NCBI RefSeq assembly: GCF_019207025.1 | Contig: NZ_JAEEGC010000054.1 | Location: 1 to 64,000, forward strand | DNA: 64,000 bases | From: Clostridium thailandense | GTDB taxonomy: Bacteria; Bacillota; Clostridia; Clostridiales; Clostridiaceae | Direction: 5' to 3' | Shown here: positions 25,967 through 34,719 of the stretch, one piece after another | How positions within the stretch are numbered: the stretch's first letter is position 1 | How the letters are laid out: every line of letters starts with the position of its first letter | Position numbers and translations under genes: made by a program | Notes under the pieces: model-generated | Databases searched by the model: none | Told to the model about the DNA's origin: nothing | Seen by the model: only the letters and a program-made list of their open reading frames with translations

Positions 25967-28336
25967 ATGATTACAGAAAGAATTGAAGCCTCAAGAAAAA
26001 ATTATATTAATGCAAAGCCAGCAATTTCTTATGAGAGGGCAAGAATTTGGACAGAGTCACACAAGAAAACAGAAGGTGAAGCAGTTGCTATAAGGAGAGC
26101 TAAAGCTTTTAGAGATACTTGTGAGCAGCTACAAGTTAACATATTTGAAGGAGAGCTGATTGTTGGTGCTATTGGCGAATTTAGAAAATGTGGTATTTTA
26201 ACTCCAGAATTTTCATGGACATGGGTAGATAGAGAGATGGATAACTTTGATAAAAGGGTTCAAGACCCATATGTTATGACTGATGAGCAAAGGGAATTTG
26301 TGAGGAAAAACATATTTCCATATTGGAAAGGAAAATCTTTAGAAGAAGCCTTCTTAGCTCAATTACCTAAGGATACTGCAAAAGTTGTTGTTGATACAGG
26401 TATAGTTGATAACGACTCAAAATGGAGACAGGCAGTTGGCGAAATAACGCCAGATTATCAGGATGTTTTATTTAAAAAAGGTTTTGGCGGAATTATTAAA
26501 GAATCCAAAGAAAGTATTTCGAAGCTTTCCACTACTTCAGCAGAGGATATGAAAAAGAAAGAATTTTATACTTCAATTATAATTACATCTGAAGGAATAA
26601 TTACTCTTGCCAATAGGTATGCATCAAAAGCTAAAGAGATGGCAGGAATAGAGAAGGATAGTATAAGAAAAAATGAACTTCTTAAAATAGCTGAGATATG
26701 CAGTAAAGTTCCAGAAAATCCTCCTGAGACCTTTTATGAGGCTATTCAATTCCTTTGGTTCACGCAAATAGGAGGAATAATATCTGAAAATCCACTAGCG
26801 CTTAATATTGGAAGATTTGATCAGTTCATGTACCCATACTATAAAGGTGACATAGAAAAAGGAATCATGAAGAAGGAACAAATTCAAGAGCTTATTGAAG
26901 CACTTTGGATAAAGCTGTCAGAGTGGGTTTGGACGATTTCTGCAAATACTGCTGAGTTTTTTGCTGGATACAATCAGTTTCAAAATCTGACTGTAGGTGG
27001 AAAAACAAGAGAAGGAAAGGATGCTACAAATGACCTCTCTTATATGTGTTTACAAGCAACTGAAAGAGTAAAAACTCATCAGCCAGGATTAAGTGTTAGA
27101 ATACATCAAGACTGTCCGAGCGGCTTTTTAGAGGAAGTTACTCATCTTGTAAGTAAAGGCACTGGATTCCCAGCAATTCATAATGATTCTGCAGGTTATC
27201 AAATGCTTATAAATGCTGGTTATGAGCCAGAAGATGCTAGGGATTGGAATAACTGTGGTTGTGTAGTACCTCATTTTCGTAAAACTGGTGAATGGACTTC
27301 TGCAGTAAATATTAATTTTACCGCAGCTTTGGAATTTACACTAAATAAAGGCAAAAGCAGGATTACTGGTGAAAAAATAGGCTTGGATGAAAAGAATCCA
27401 GATAGTTTTACATCCTATGAAGAAGTTGAAGAAGCTTTTTATAAACAATTTGATAATTTAATTGAACATTCAATTATAGCTACATTAGTAGCACAAAAGC
27501 TTCATAAGGAGATGGTTCCAAGACCTTTCCTATCTTCTTGCATAGAAGACTGTATGATAAAAGGAAAAGATTTAGTGGATTCTGGAGCTAAATATAACCT
27601 TGGACCTGTACTTACTGGAATTGGCCTTGCGGTTACATCTAATTCACTTGCTGTAATTAAGAAACTTGTCTTTGAAGATAAGGTTGCAACTATGGAAAAT
27701 TTGGTAAAAGCTCTTGATGCAAATTGGGAGGGATATGAAGATCTAAAAAGATTAGCAATGTCTGTTCCCAAATATGGAAATGATATTGACTATGTAGATG
27801 ACATTGCTATTAAAATGTCAAATCATTATTATAAAGAAGGTCATAAATATAAAGATATCAATGGTAACCACTTTAATACTGCTTTTATGGGAATTTCAAA
27901 TTATCTGCCAACAGGAAAAGTAGTGGGAGCCACACCTTGTGGTAGAAAAGCTAAGGAGCCATTATCAGAAGGAGTATCACCTTTTGCTGGGTCGGATACT
28001 TCTACACCACTTGCAGCTATGCGTTCAGCAGCAAAGCTTAATCAAGATGTACATTCTGGCGGAACATTATTAAACTTAAGATTAAATGAAGATCTAGTAA
28101 ATACAAAAAGAGGACAGAGTAATTTAGGTTCTATGATTCAATCCTTCTTTTCACTAGGAGCTTTTCATGTTCAGTTTAATACAATATCCACTGAAACTCT
28201 AAGAAAGGCACAAGAAAATCCAGAAGATTACAAAGATTTATTAGTCAGAGTAGCTGGATATAGTACACAATTTGTCAATCTATCTAGATCAATGCAGGAT
28301 GCAATTATAGCAAGAACAGAGCATGAAAGTTATTAA
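25967..28336 (+). CDS. Glycyl radical enzyme, PFL/dehydratase-like, unassigned reaction
   Basis: A 789-residue glycyl radical enzyme. The PFL domain runs to about residue 650. The glycyl loop is VRVAGYSTQFVNLSRSMQ with Gly764, the site of the radical. The presumed catalytic cysteine lies in DWNNCGCVVPHFRKTGEW: Cys432 (or Cys430). The third residue of the usual CxE motif of dehydratases, choline lyase and arylacetate decarboxylases is Val434 here, so general-base chemistry using that Glu seems absent. AAAGGAGAT precedes the ATG. The activase follows, and an XRE-cupin regulator precedes it. No microcompartment genes and no small decarboxylase subunit are near. The reaction is unknown. Oxygen sensitivity is expected. 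Confidence 0.9.
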   Translation: MITERIEASRKNYINAKPAISYERARIWTESHKKTEGEAVAIRRAKAFRDTCEQLQVNIFEGELIVGAIGEFRKCGILTPEFSWTWVDREMDNFDKRVQDPYVMTDEQREFVRKNIFPYWKGKSLEEAFLAQLPKDTAKVVVDTGIVDNDSKWRQAVGEITPDYQDVLFKKGFGGIIKESKESISKLSTTSAEDMKKKEFYTSIIITSEGIITLANRYASKAKEMAGIEKDSIRKNELLKIAEICSKVPENPPETFYEAIQFLWFTQIGGIISENPLALNIGRFDQFMYPYYKGDIEKGIMKKEQIQELIEALWIKLSEWVWTISANTAEFFAGYNQFQNLTVGGKTREGKDATNDLSYMCLQATERVKTHQPGLSVRIHQDCPSGFLEEVTHLVSKGTGFPAIHNDSAGYQMLINAGYEPEDARDWNNCGCVVPHFRKTGEWTSAVNINFTAALEFTLNKGKSRITGEKIGLDEKNPDSFTSYEEVEEAFYKQFDNLIEHSIIATLVAQKLHKEMVPRPFLSSCIEDCMIKGKDLVDSGAKYNLGPVLTGIGLAVTSNSLAVIKKLVFEDKVATMENLVKALDANWEGYEDLKRLAMSVPKYGNDIDYVDDIAIKMSNHYYKEGHKYKDINGNHFNTAFMGISNYLPTGKVVGATPCGRKAKEPLSEGVSPFAGSDTSTPLAAMRSAAKLNQDVHSGGTLLNLRLNEDLVNTKRGQSNLGSMIQSFFSLGAFHVQFNTISTETLRKAQENPEDYKDLLVRVAGYSTQFVNLSRSMQDAIIARTEHESY

Positions 28337-28408
28337 ATCTAGAACAAAGAAAAGGTTTATGGATGAGCATTGCGGTGTGACCCCATAATTATGAGAAAGG
28401 GGATTTAT

Positions 28409-29314
28409 ATGGGGAATATAAGCGGATATTTTTTGGAACCTCAAAATTTTTCTGTTAATGATGGAAATGGAATAAGAACAATAATCTTTTTTGCTGGATG
28501 TCCTCTTAGATGCAAGTGGTGTTCAAATCCGGAGAGCTATACTAATTCAAATAAAATTGCTTACTATGAGAGAACCTGTATAAAATGTGGTATATGTATG
28601 GAAGTGTGCCAAGCAGAGGTAGGAATAAATTTAAATAATCGCCTTGAGCAGCAGAAATGTAAAGGTTGTGGTCTCTGTGCAGATATATGTCCAACAAAAA
28701 GTAGAAAAAATTTAATTTATCATTATAATAGCGAAGAAATATTAAATTTGATTGAAAAACAAAAAATATTTTATAAATACTCTGGTGGCGGCGTTACCTT
28801 TTCAGGGGGTGAGGCAACGCTGCAAATAGATATGCTGAGAGAACTTGCATATAAGCTTTATGATCAAGCTATAGATCTAGCCATTGAAACTTCTGGATAT
28901 TTTAACTTTGATGAGATTAAAGATATATTGGAAAAAATGAATTTAATATTCATAGATATAAAACATATGAAGAATGATAAACACAAATTTTATACAGGAG
29001 TTAGCAATGAAAAGATATTAAAAAATATATGTAGGCTTAATGAACTAAAAGTGCCTGTAGTGGTTCGAATACCAGTAATTAATGGAGTAAATTCAGATGT
29101 TGAAAACATTAGAGAGACTGCTAGGTTTATCAAAAGTAATATAGATGACCCTAAATTAGAACTTCTACCATATCATTCCTTTGGGGACAATAAATATGAA
29201 GCATTGGGATTAGAAAAGCCTTCAAGACAATTTGAGACACCATCAAAAGAATATATGGAAGAATTATATAAAATAGTTAAAGATGAAGGAGTTCAAATAG
29301 TTAGTTATAAATAA
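28409..29314 (+). CDS. Glycyl radical enzyme activase (radical SAM)
   Basis: The activating enzyme (about 301 aa) that abstracts hydrogen from Gly764 of the upstream enzyme using AdoMet and a reduced 4Fe-4S cluster. The radical-SAM motif is GCPLRCKWC (Cys31, 35, 38). A ferredoxin-like insert carries two further clusters: CIKCGICMEVC and CKGCGLCADIC. GGGVTFSGGEATLQ is the AdoMet-binding GGE region. The ATG at 28409 follows AAAGGGG; two upstream in-frame starts are possible but lack a ribosome site. It lies 72 bases after the enzyme gene. Confidence 0.94.
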   Translation: MGNISGYFLEPQNFSVNDGNGIRTIIFFAGCPLRCKWCSNPESYTNSNKIAYYERTCIKCGICMEVCQAEVGINLNNRLEQQKCKGCGLCADICPTKSRKNLIYHYNSEEILNLIEKQKIFYKYSGGGVTFSGGEATLQIDMLRELAYKLYDQAIDLAIETSGYFNFDEIKDILEKMNLIFIDIKHMKNDKHKFYTGVSNEKILKNICRLNELKVPVVVRIPVINGVNSDVENIRETARFIKSNIDDPKLELLPYHSFGDNKYEALGLEKPSRQFETPSKEYMEELYKIVKDEGVQIVSYK

Positions 29315-29445
29315 TTAAAAAATAAATTTAAAAAAATTTCCAGAATATAATAAATCTAAAATAGTCAATATAATAGCGTAGGGTATTTAATAGTTGAGCG
29401 AAGATTTATATATAATTGTGTAGATATTTTATATAGTCGAAGAAA

Positions 29446-29485
29446 CCATCACTATAGGTAATAGATTGTTTTATTATAGTGGTGC
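29446..29485 (+). terminator. Hairpin after the activase gene
   Basis: CATCACTATA pairs with TATAGTGGTG (one G-T pair) around a loop of about 20 bases; there is no clear U-run. It may be a weak terminator or processed end of the glycyl radical operon, or part of a structured leader. Confidence 0.4.
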
Positions 29486-29519
29486 AACTTAAATTATTGA
29501 GTGCTCTATTATGAAAAGG

Positions 29520-29566
29520 CTATAAGTAGTTTTTTAGTTATAAAATCTACTTATAGTTCTTTTTAT
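29520..29566 (+). terminator. Intrinsic terminator upstream of the EamA leader
   Basis: CTATAAGTAG / CTACTTATAG with an AT-rich loop, followed by TTCTTTTTATT. It probably ends transcription of the glycyl radical operon. The remainder of the 29315-29626 gap shows no gene. Confidence 0.65.
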
Positions 29567-29626
29567 TATGTTATAATGAAAATATAATTTTTATATACTT
29601 TAAATAACTAAATGGAGGGAACAAGT

Positions 29627-29674
29627 ATGTATTATATATTATTTGAGAACGATCAACCAGTAATCCTTTCTTAA
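29627..29674 (+). CDS. 15-residue leader peptide
   Basis: ATG with GGAGGGA eight bases upstream opens MYYILFENDQPVILS followed by TAA. A terminator-like hairpin starts immediately after the stop and the exporter gene follows 80 bases later. This is the layout of translation-coupled attenuation. I do not recognise the peptide. Confidence 0.55.
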   Translation: MYYILFENDQPVILS

Positions 29675-29675
29675 T

Positions 29676-29724
29676 CTGAGATGAGGATAAACTGAGTTCC
29701 TCATCTTAGGTATTATTTTTTATC
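29676..29724 (+). terminator. Attenuator-like terminator between leader peptide and exporter
   Basis: CTGAGATGAGGA / TCCTCATCTTAG forms a 12-bp stem (one G-T pair) followed by GTATTATTTTTTATC. Because it lies between the leader ORF and the EamA start, it is a candidate conditional terminator. Confidence 0.7.
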
Positions 29725-29754
29725 AATAATAAATAAGAAGAGGAAGTATTAATA

Positions 29755-30678
29755 ATGAAAAATAAATTGATTGGTTATATTTATCTGTTGCTAGCTGCCT
29801 TAATATGGGGCGGTATGTACGTAGTAAGCAAATATACATTAAGCTTTGTTTCACCTATTACTTTATTATGGATGAGGTATATTATTGCATTTATAGTCCT
29901 ATTCATAACACTTACTATTTCCAATAGTAAGAAAGGTTACAAAACAGCTATAAAGAAAAAGGAATGGCTGCTTATAGTCTGGATAGGGTTTATAGGATAT
30001 TTTGTTTCTATATGCTTACAATTCATTGGAATAAAATTATCGGATGCACATACCGGTTCCCTAATTACTGCATCTACACCAGTATTTGTTATCTTATTTG
30101 CAAAGTTTATACTAGGAGAAGTATTTACCAAGAAAAAGATAATTGCTTTACTTCTGGCAACTAGTGGTGTTATAGTAGTGATCGGACTAGATTCAATGAT
30201 GGTAAAGCATTTTTTTGGAAATATAGTTTTGGTCGGAGCTGCAATAACTTGGGCACTACTTTCAATTTACGTTAAAGTAGCAACAAAACACTTAGATTCT
30301 TTAACTATAACAACATATTCAATATTTTTTGCCCTTATATTTACAACACCCTTTATGCTATATGGGCATGAAAACATTACTTCTATAATAGGCAACAGAC
30401 AGCTTATCTTAGGAGTGCTTTATATTGGAGTGTTATCAACTGCAGGAGCCTTTTTCTTGTGGAATAAGGGAATTGAAATGGTGGATACTGGAATTGGTTC
30501 ATTGTTTTTATTTTTTCAGCCAGTTACAGGTGCAATTCTAGGTTGGATTTTCCTTGGAGAACGACTAAACTTTGGCTTTTTCATAGGAGGATTTTTAATA
30601 GTAATTGCTGTAATTATGGCATCTAAAAGTGAACACAGCCCAATTTTTATAGACGCTGATCTAAAAGAAATACAATAA
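29755..30678 (+). CDS. EamA/DMT-family transporter
   Basis: A 307-residue inner-membrane protein with about ten helices in two EamA repeats: the first begins IGYIYLLLAALIWGGMYVVSKYTL, the second near residue 153 (HFFGNIVLVGAAITWALLSIYVKVA). Family features include SLITASTPVFVILFAKFILGE and LGVLYIGVLSTAGAFFLWNKGIE, then a terminal LGERL-type motif. Drug/metabolite transporters of this kind usually export amino acids or related metabolites. The leader peptide and terminator upstream suggest regulation by attenuation. The substrate is unknown. Confidence 0.9.
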   Translation: MKNKLIGYIYLLLAALIWGGMYVVSKYTLSFVSPITLLWMRYIIAFIVLFITLTISNSKKGYKTAIKKKEWLLIVWIGFIGYFVSICLQFIGIKLSDAHTGSLITASTPVFVILFAKFILGEVFTKKKIIALLLATSGVIVVIGLDSMMVKHFFGNIVLVGAAITWALLSIYVKVATKHLDSLTITTYSIFFALIFTTPFMLYGHENITSIIGNRQLILGVLYIGVLSTAGAFFLWNKGIEMVDTGIGSLFLFFQPVTGAILGWIFLGERLNFGFFIGGFLIVIAVIMASKSEHSPIFIDADLKEIQ

Positions 30679-30684
30679 ACAAAT

Positions 30685-30738
30685 TTGACCTGTTGTGAAT
30701 AGGATAGCAATAAGCACAACAGGTCAATTACTTTTTTA
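30685..30738 (+). terminator. Terminator after EamA gene
   Basis: A perfect stem TTGACCTGTTGTG / CACAACAGGTCAA with a 17-base loop, followed by TTACTTTTTTATT. Confidence 0.85.
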
Positions 30739-30818
30739 TTTATTTTTTCTTGGGTTAACTATAATTTCACGAATATTTTTAGCATTTGTTGTAATATTTT
30801 CTTTAATTTCCTTGGATT

Positions 30819-32165
30819 TTACCATCCCTTGGCTATCTTAAGTACTTCATCTGGAATATCTCCATTTAAATACTCTTTTATTGAGCTTTCAATAGCATCT
30901 AGTGCTTTATCAATTTGATCTTTAGTTATTACAAGAGGCGGTTGAACACGTAATACATTGTTTGCAAAGAAGGTAAGTAGTACACCTTTTTCCCAGCAGC
31001 TATAGCAAATTTTTGCAGCAGCTTCCTTTGCTCGTTCTTTTGTATTTCTATCCTTCACTAAATCAACACCTATACTTAATCCAATGCCTCTAACATCTCC
31101 AATCAACGGATATTTATCCTTCATTGTATTAAAGCGTTGTTTGACGTACTCACCTAAATTTTTAGAATGTTCCAAAAGGTTATCTTCCTTTATTACATTA
31201 ATTGTAGCAAGAGCAGCTTGGCAACATATAGGGTTTGCCATAGTTGTAAATGCATGTGCAGGAGGTTCTAAAACTTCCATAATTTCTTTTCTTGCAACAA
31301 TTGCGCTTAGTGGCATGCCTGATGCTATTGATTTTCCAATTACTATTATATCTGGTTCAACACCAAAATTTTCTATTCCAAACCATTTACCTGTTCTTCC
31401 AAACCCCTGTTGTACTTCATCAACAGCAAATAAGATTCCGTTTTCTCTGCACAAATTATACAGTTTTTTAACATACTTTAGGGGTGGTACAATAAGGCCG
31501 TTATCGCCTTCTATAGGCTCCATTATTACTGCGGCAACTTCTTCTGGAGGTAAATAATTTTTAAATTGATCTTCCAATTCCTTAAGACATTCTAAGTTAC
31601 AATTTTCTTTCTTTTTACCAAACTTACAGCGATAACAATGAGGATAGTTTATATGGTGAATATCTGGAACTAATGGTCCAATTTTTCGACGCATGTTGAG
31701 GCTTATAGCCGAAAGTGAAATGGATCCATAGGTGGAACCATGATAGGCACCAACAAAAGAAATTATTTTACTTCTTCCTGTGTAAGCTCTTGATAACTTT
31801 ATCATTCCATCATTGGAATCAGAGCCTGCAAGACCAAATATTACTTTCTTTTTGAAATTACCAGGTGTGATTTCAACTAGTTCTTTAGCCAATTTAACTA
31901 AAGATTCATGATATGTGTAGACTGGAGTGTAGTGAATAATTTCTTTAGCCTGCTGCACGATTGCTTCCACAACTTTTGGATGAGAATGACCTATGTTAGT
32001 TGCAGCTGCACTAGAAAGCATATCTATATATTCGTTGCCATCAACATCTTTTATTAGTGCACCTTTTCCACTTTTAATGACTAAGGGATAATAAGGAACT
32101 CTGCAAGCAGCTCCAATTAACTCCGAATCTTGACTAACAATATTTTTACAATACTCTATATTCAA
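30819..32165 (-). CDS. PLP-dependent class III aminotransferase or amino acid racemase
   Basis: A fold-type I PLP enzyme (448 aa). The Schiff-base lysine is Lys278 in VIGKSIASGMPLSA; the aldehyde-binding region is GLAGSDSNDG, and FAVDEVQQGFGRTG contains the PLP-pyridine Asp. A Cys-rich insert at about residues 170-190 (PHCYRCKFGKKKENCNLEC) is like that in archaeal-type ornithine aminotransferases and broad-specificity amino acid racemases of the same fold. So the activity may be transamination of an omega-amino acid or racemisation. A TTG start follows AGGAGG. An XRE-cupin regulator lies upstream on the same strand. Confidence 0.88.
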   Translation of the reverse strand: MNIEYCKNIVSQDSELIGAACRVPYYPLVIKSGKGALIKDVDGNEYIDMLSSAAATNIGHSHPKVVEAIVQQAKEIIHYTPVYTYHESLVKLAKELVEITPGNFKKKVIFGLAGSDSNDGMIKLSRAYTGRSKIISFVGAYHGSTYGSISLSAISLNMRRKIGPLVPDIHHINYPHCYRCKFGKKKENCNLECLKELEDQFKNYLPPEEVAAVIMEPIEGDNGLIVPPLKYVKKLYNLCRENGILFAVDEVQQGFGRTGKWFGIENFGVEPDIIVIGKSIASGMPLSAIVARKEIMEVLEPPAHAFTTMANPICCQAALATINVIKEDNLLEHSKNLGEYVKQRFNTMKDKYPLIGDVRGIGLSIGVDLVKDRNTKERAKEAAAKICYSCWEKGVLLTFFANNVLRVQPPLVITKDQIDKALDAIESSIKEYLNGDIPDEVLKIAKGW

Positions 32166-32392
32166 AGTAATTCCTCCTAAAAAATTAATTAATAATTTAT
32201 TTTTTAAGTATTACTTAAATGTCATTATTAACTATTCTAATGTATCTTAATTATAATTTCAACTTAATTTTTAATTATTTATTAAAAAATTAAGTTGTAC
32301 TTATTTAAGCATAAGAGCTAATTATCTTGAAAAAGATGCTATTTGAAAATAATCTTAAAGAGTATTTTCATAGGATAAGAATTTTAATTGAA

Positions 32393-32440
32393 AGGAAAAA
32401 GGGCTGCCTATAGCAAATATTCACTATAAGTAACCCTTAA
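32393..32440 (-). terminator. Terminator after the second XRE-cupin gene
   Basis: On the minus strand, AAGGGTTACTTATAG pairs with CTATAGGCAGCCCTT and runs into TTTCC. It separates the regulator from the aminotransferase, whose own promoter must lie in 32166-32390. That 225-base stretch otherwise shows only an AACTTAATTTTT / AAAAATTAAGTT inverted repeat (about 32262-32297). Confidence 0.65.
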
Positions 32441-32460
32441 AATATACTTAAATTTCATAG

Positions 32461-33012
32461 TTAATATATTGGTGGACATATACTGCTGACACCAATGATT
32501 TTTTCAGAAGTTGGATTGTAAAACCTATGTGGTATGTTTTCTTGTATATAAATACTATCACCTTTATTTAAAATATATTTTTCCTCAGCTAAATATATTT
32601 CAGCTGTACCTTCGATTATAAATATACATTCATCTGCTGGGTGTACCATAAATTCATCACTACTCCAGCTAAAAGGTTCTAACTGGAAATATATAATTTC
32701 CATCTTAGAGTTCACTTCTTTATCAGAAGCCATGGGTGTAACAAATTCATATACAATACTTGAATTAGGAAGTTCAAGTTTTTTTCGTTTATTTGCTTGA
32801 ATAAGAACATTTTGCTTTTTTTCATCTGTTAAAAATGTATAAATAGGTACTTTTAATTCAACAGAAATTTTTCTTAATGAAGAAAGAGAAGGATCAATAA
32901 TATTTCTTTCAATTTGTGAAAGATAACTAGCTGTTAGCCCTGTTTTGTCAGCTAACTCATTCAGCGTTAAGCCTTCCTGTTGGCGTATTTCTCTAATTTT
33001 AGGCCCTAGCAA
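32461..33012 (-). CDS. XRE-cupin transcriptional regulator
   Basis: A 183-residue regulator with XRE helix-turn-helix (IREIRQQEGLTLNELADKTGLTASYLSQIERNIIDPSLSSLRKISVELKVPIYTFL, residues 6-61) and a C-terminal cupin (EFMVHPADECIFIIEGTAEIYL, then KGDSIYIQENIPHRFYN). A TTG start follows AAGGAGG. It is a paralogue of the regulator at 25201 but not close in sequence. The nearest likely target is the downstream aminotransferase on the same strand. Confidence 0.92.
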   Translation of the reverse strand: MLGPKIREIRQQEGLTLNELADKTGLTASYLSQIERNIIDPSLSSLRKISVELKVPIYTFLTDEKKQNVLIQANKRKKLELPNSSIVYEFVTPMASDKEVNSKMEIIYFQLEPFSWSSDEFMVHPADECIFIIEGTAEIYLAEEKYILNKGDSIYIQENIPHRFYNPTSEKIIGVSSICPPIY

Positions 33013-33240
33013 AAGTAATTCCTCCTTACGCTAAATAAAGTTGATATGTTTTAAATAGATAAACTATTCTATTTTTATTTTATATTATTTTTACACAATG
33101 TCAATTTTAATAAAAGAAGTAAATTTAGTAGATATTTATAAGTATCATAGAAATAATTATAATATAATTACATTGAATATATTGTTTAATTATATTATAA
33201 TTGATATTAAATAGAAAATAAGTGGAAAGAGGGTGTATTT

Positions 33241-33429
33241 ATGGCAATTGAAATAATATCATTCTTAACATTTTTGCTATTTGTAGTAGCCTACATTCTA
33301 TATAAAACTAGAAATAACCAAGAAAAAGAGGATAACGGAATACCATATCAAGATTTCGAATTATGCAATAATGAATGTTACCAATGTAAAATTTCTCAAA
33401 AGTGTTGGGAGTTACTTAATCATATGTAA
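33241..33429 (+). CDS. Small membrane protein with Cys-rich tail
   Basis: A 62-residue protein I do not recognise. Residues 4-21 form one membrane helix (IEIISFLTFLLFVVAYILY), followed by a charged stretch and a cytosolic-looking tail with CNNECYQCKISQKC: four Cys in CX3CX2CX5C spacing that could bind a metal. A strong AAAGAGGGTG ribosome site and a terminator directly after show it is a real monocistronic gene. A metal-binding or electron-transfer accessory role is possible but not established. Confidence 0.75.
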   Translation: MAIEIISFLTFLLFVVAYILYKTRNNQEKEDNGIPYQDFELCNNECYQCKISQKCWELLNHM

Positions 33430-33447
33430 GTTTTGTGGCTGAATAAA

Positions 33448-33480
33448 AAGGACCTTGGTTTTAACCAGGTTCTTTTATTT
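33448..33480 (+). terminator. Terminator after the small membrane protein gene
   Basis: AAGGACCTTGGT / ACCAGGTTCTT stem with a short loop, followed by TTATTTTA. Confidence 0.8.
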
Positions 33481-33701
33481 TACTTAAATTAATGTAATTT
33501 ACAATTTATTATGCAACTTATATTTCTTAAAAATCTATTATATATTTTACAATAAAAGCGAAAATAATTCATAATTTAACTTTTTTTGATAAAAAGGTGA
33601 AATTAAGTTATAATATGTATAAATATTAATTTGATACAAAAAGTAAATCTTTAAACAAATGAAAATATAGCTGAAGGTGATAGAAGGGATGTGATTAGAA
33701 T

Positions 33702-34649
33702 ATGGAAAACTTAATATACAGCTTAAATGCCACTATTCCAGTGTTTGCTGTTATTGTTGCGGGCTATATTTTAAAGCAGATAGGAATGCTAAATGATAAT
33801 TTCATAGAAGTAGCCAATAAATTTAATTTTAAGATAACTTTGCCTGTATTACTATTTACGGATATAGCATCAACTGACATAATTAAAAATTTTGATGGAA
33901 AATATATATTGTTTTGTGCAACAGTTACTACCATTTGCTTTTGGATGATTTGGTTTATAACCAAAAAACACATGAAAGATAGTACAATGGTAGGTGCTTT
34001 TGTGCAAGCATCTTTTCGTGGAAGTGCAGCAGTTTTAGGAATTGCTTTTATTCAAAATATTTATGGTAGTGCTGGAATGGCCCCATTAATGATTATTGGA
34101 GCGGTTCCTTTGTATAATATATACTCTGTTATTGTACTTACTTTCGAAGGAAATAACAAAGAAAAAGGAAAAAACAGCATAAAAAAAGCATGTATTAATA
34201 TTATAAAAAACCCTATTATTATAGGAATAGGGTTTGGAATGATAGCATCATTGTTAAATATTAAATTTCCTACAATAATTGATAAAACATTGGGAAATTT
34301 TGCAGTTATGGCTTCACCTCTGGCATTAGTAACAATTGGAGCTGGATTTGAAGGAAGAAAAGCATTGACAAAAATAAAGCCGACTTTAATAGCTAGCTTT
34401 GTTAAGTTAGTAGTTCAAGCAGCCTTATTTTTGCCGCTAGCAGCATTTTTTGGATTTCGAGATCAAAAGCTTATTGCTTTAATAATTATGCTTGGTTCGC
34501 CTGCAACACCAAGCTGTTATATTATGGCTAAAAATATGAATAACGATGGAGTACTGACTTCTAGCATTATTGTAGCAACGACTCTTTTATCGGCCCTTAC
34601 GCTAACCTTTTGGATTTTTAGCTTAAAAAGCTTGGGGCTTGTTATATAA
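33702..34649 (+). CDS. AEC-family transporter
   Basis: A 315-residue membrane protein with about ten helices and the auxin-efflux-carrier/malonate-permease fold: NATIPVFAVIVAGYILKQIGMLND at the N-terminus, KITLPVLLFTDIASTD in the crossover region, FRGSAAVLGIAFIQNIYG, and LIIMLGSPATPSCYIMAKNM near the end. AEC carriers move organic anions. It is the first of a plus-strand run that continues into a corrinoid protein and methyltransferase, so it may import the methylated substrate of that pathway or export the product. Confidence 0.9.
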   Translation: MENLIYSLNATIPVFAVIVAGYILKQIGMLNDNFIEVANKFNFKITLPVLLFTDIASTDIIKNFDGKYILFCATVTTICFWMIWFITKKHMKDSTMVGAFVQASFRGSAAVLGIAFIQNIYGSAGMAPLMIIGAVPLYNIYSVIVLTFEGNNKEKGKNSIKKACINIIKNPIIIGIGFGMIASLLNIKFPTIIDKTLGNFAVMASPLALVTIGAGFEGRKALTKIKPTLIASFVKLVVQAALFLPLAAFFGFRDQKLIALIIMLGSPATPSCYIMAKNMNNDGVLTSSIIVATTLLSALTLTFWIFSLKSLGLVI

Positions 34650-34719
34650 TTTAATTATTTGAAAATTCCAACAATAAGGGGTATAATTATTTTATTAAAT
34701 TGTCATTGAGGTGAGTAAA

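Noticed and set aside
29315-29626. A known riboswitch class between the activase gene and the EamA exporter
   Set aside because: Two simple hairpins are seen but no conserved aptamer motif; a terminator for the upstream operon accounts for them.
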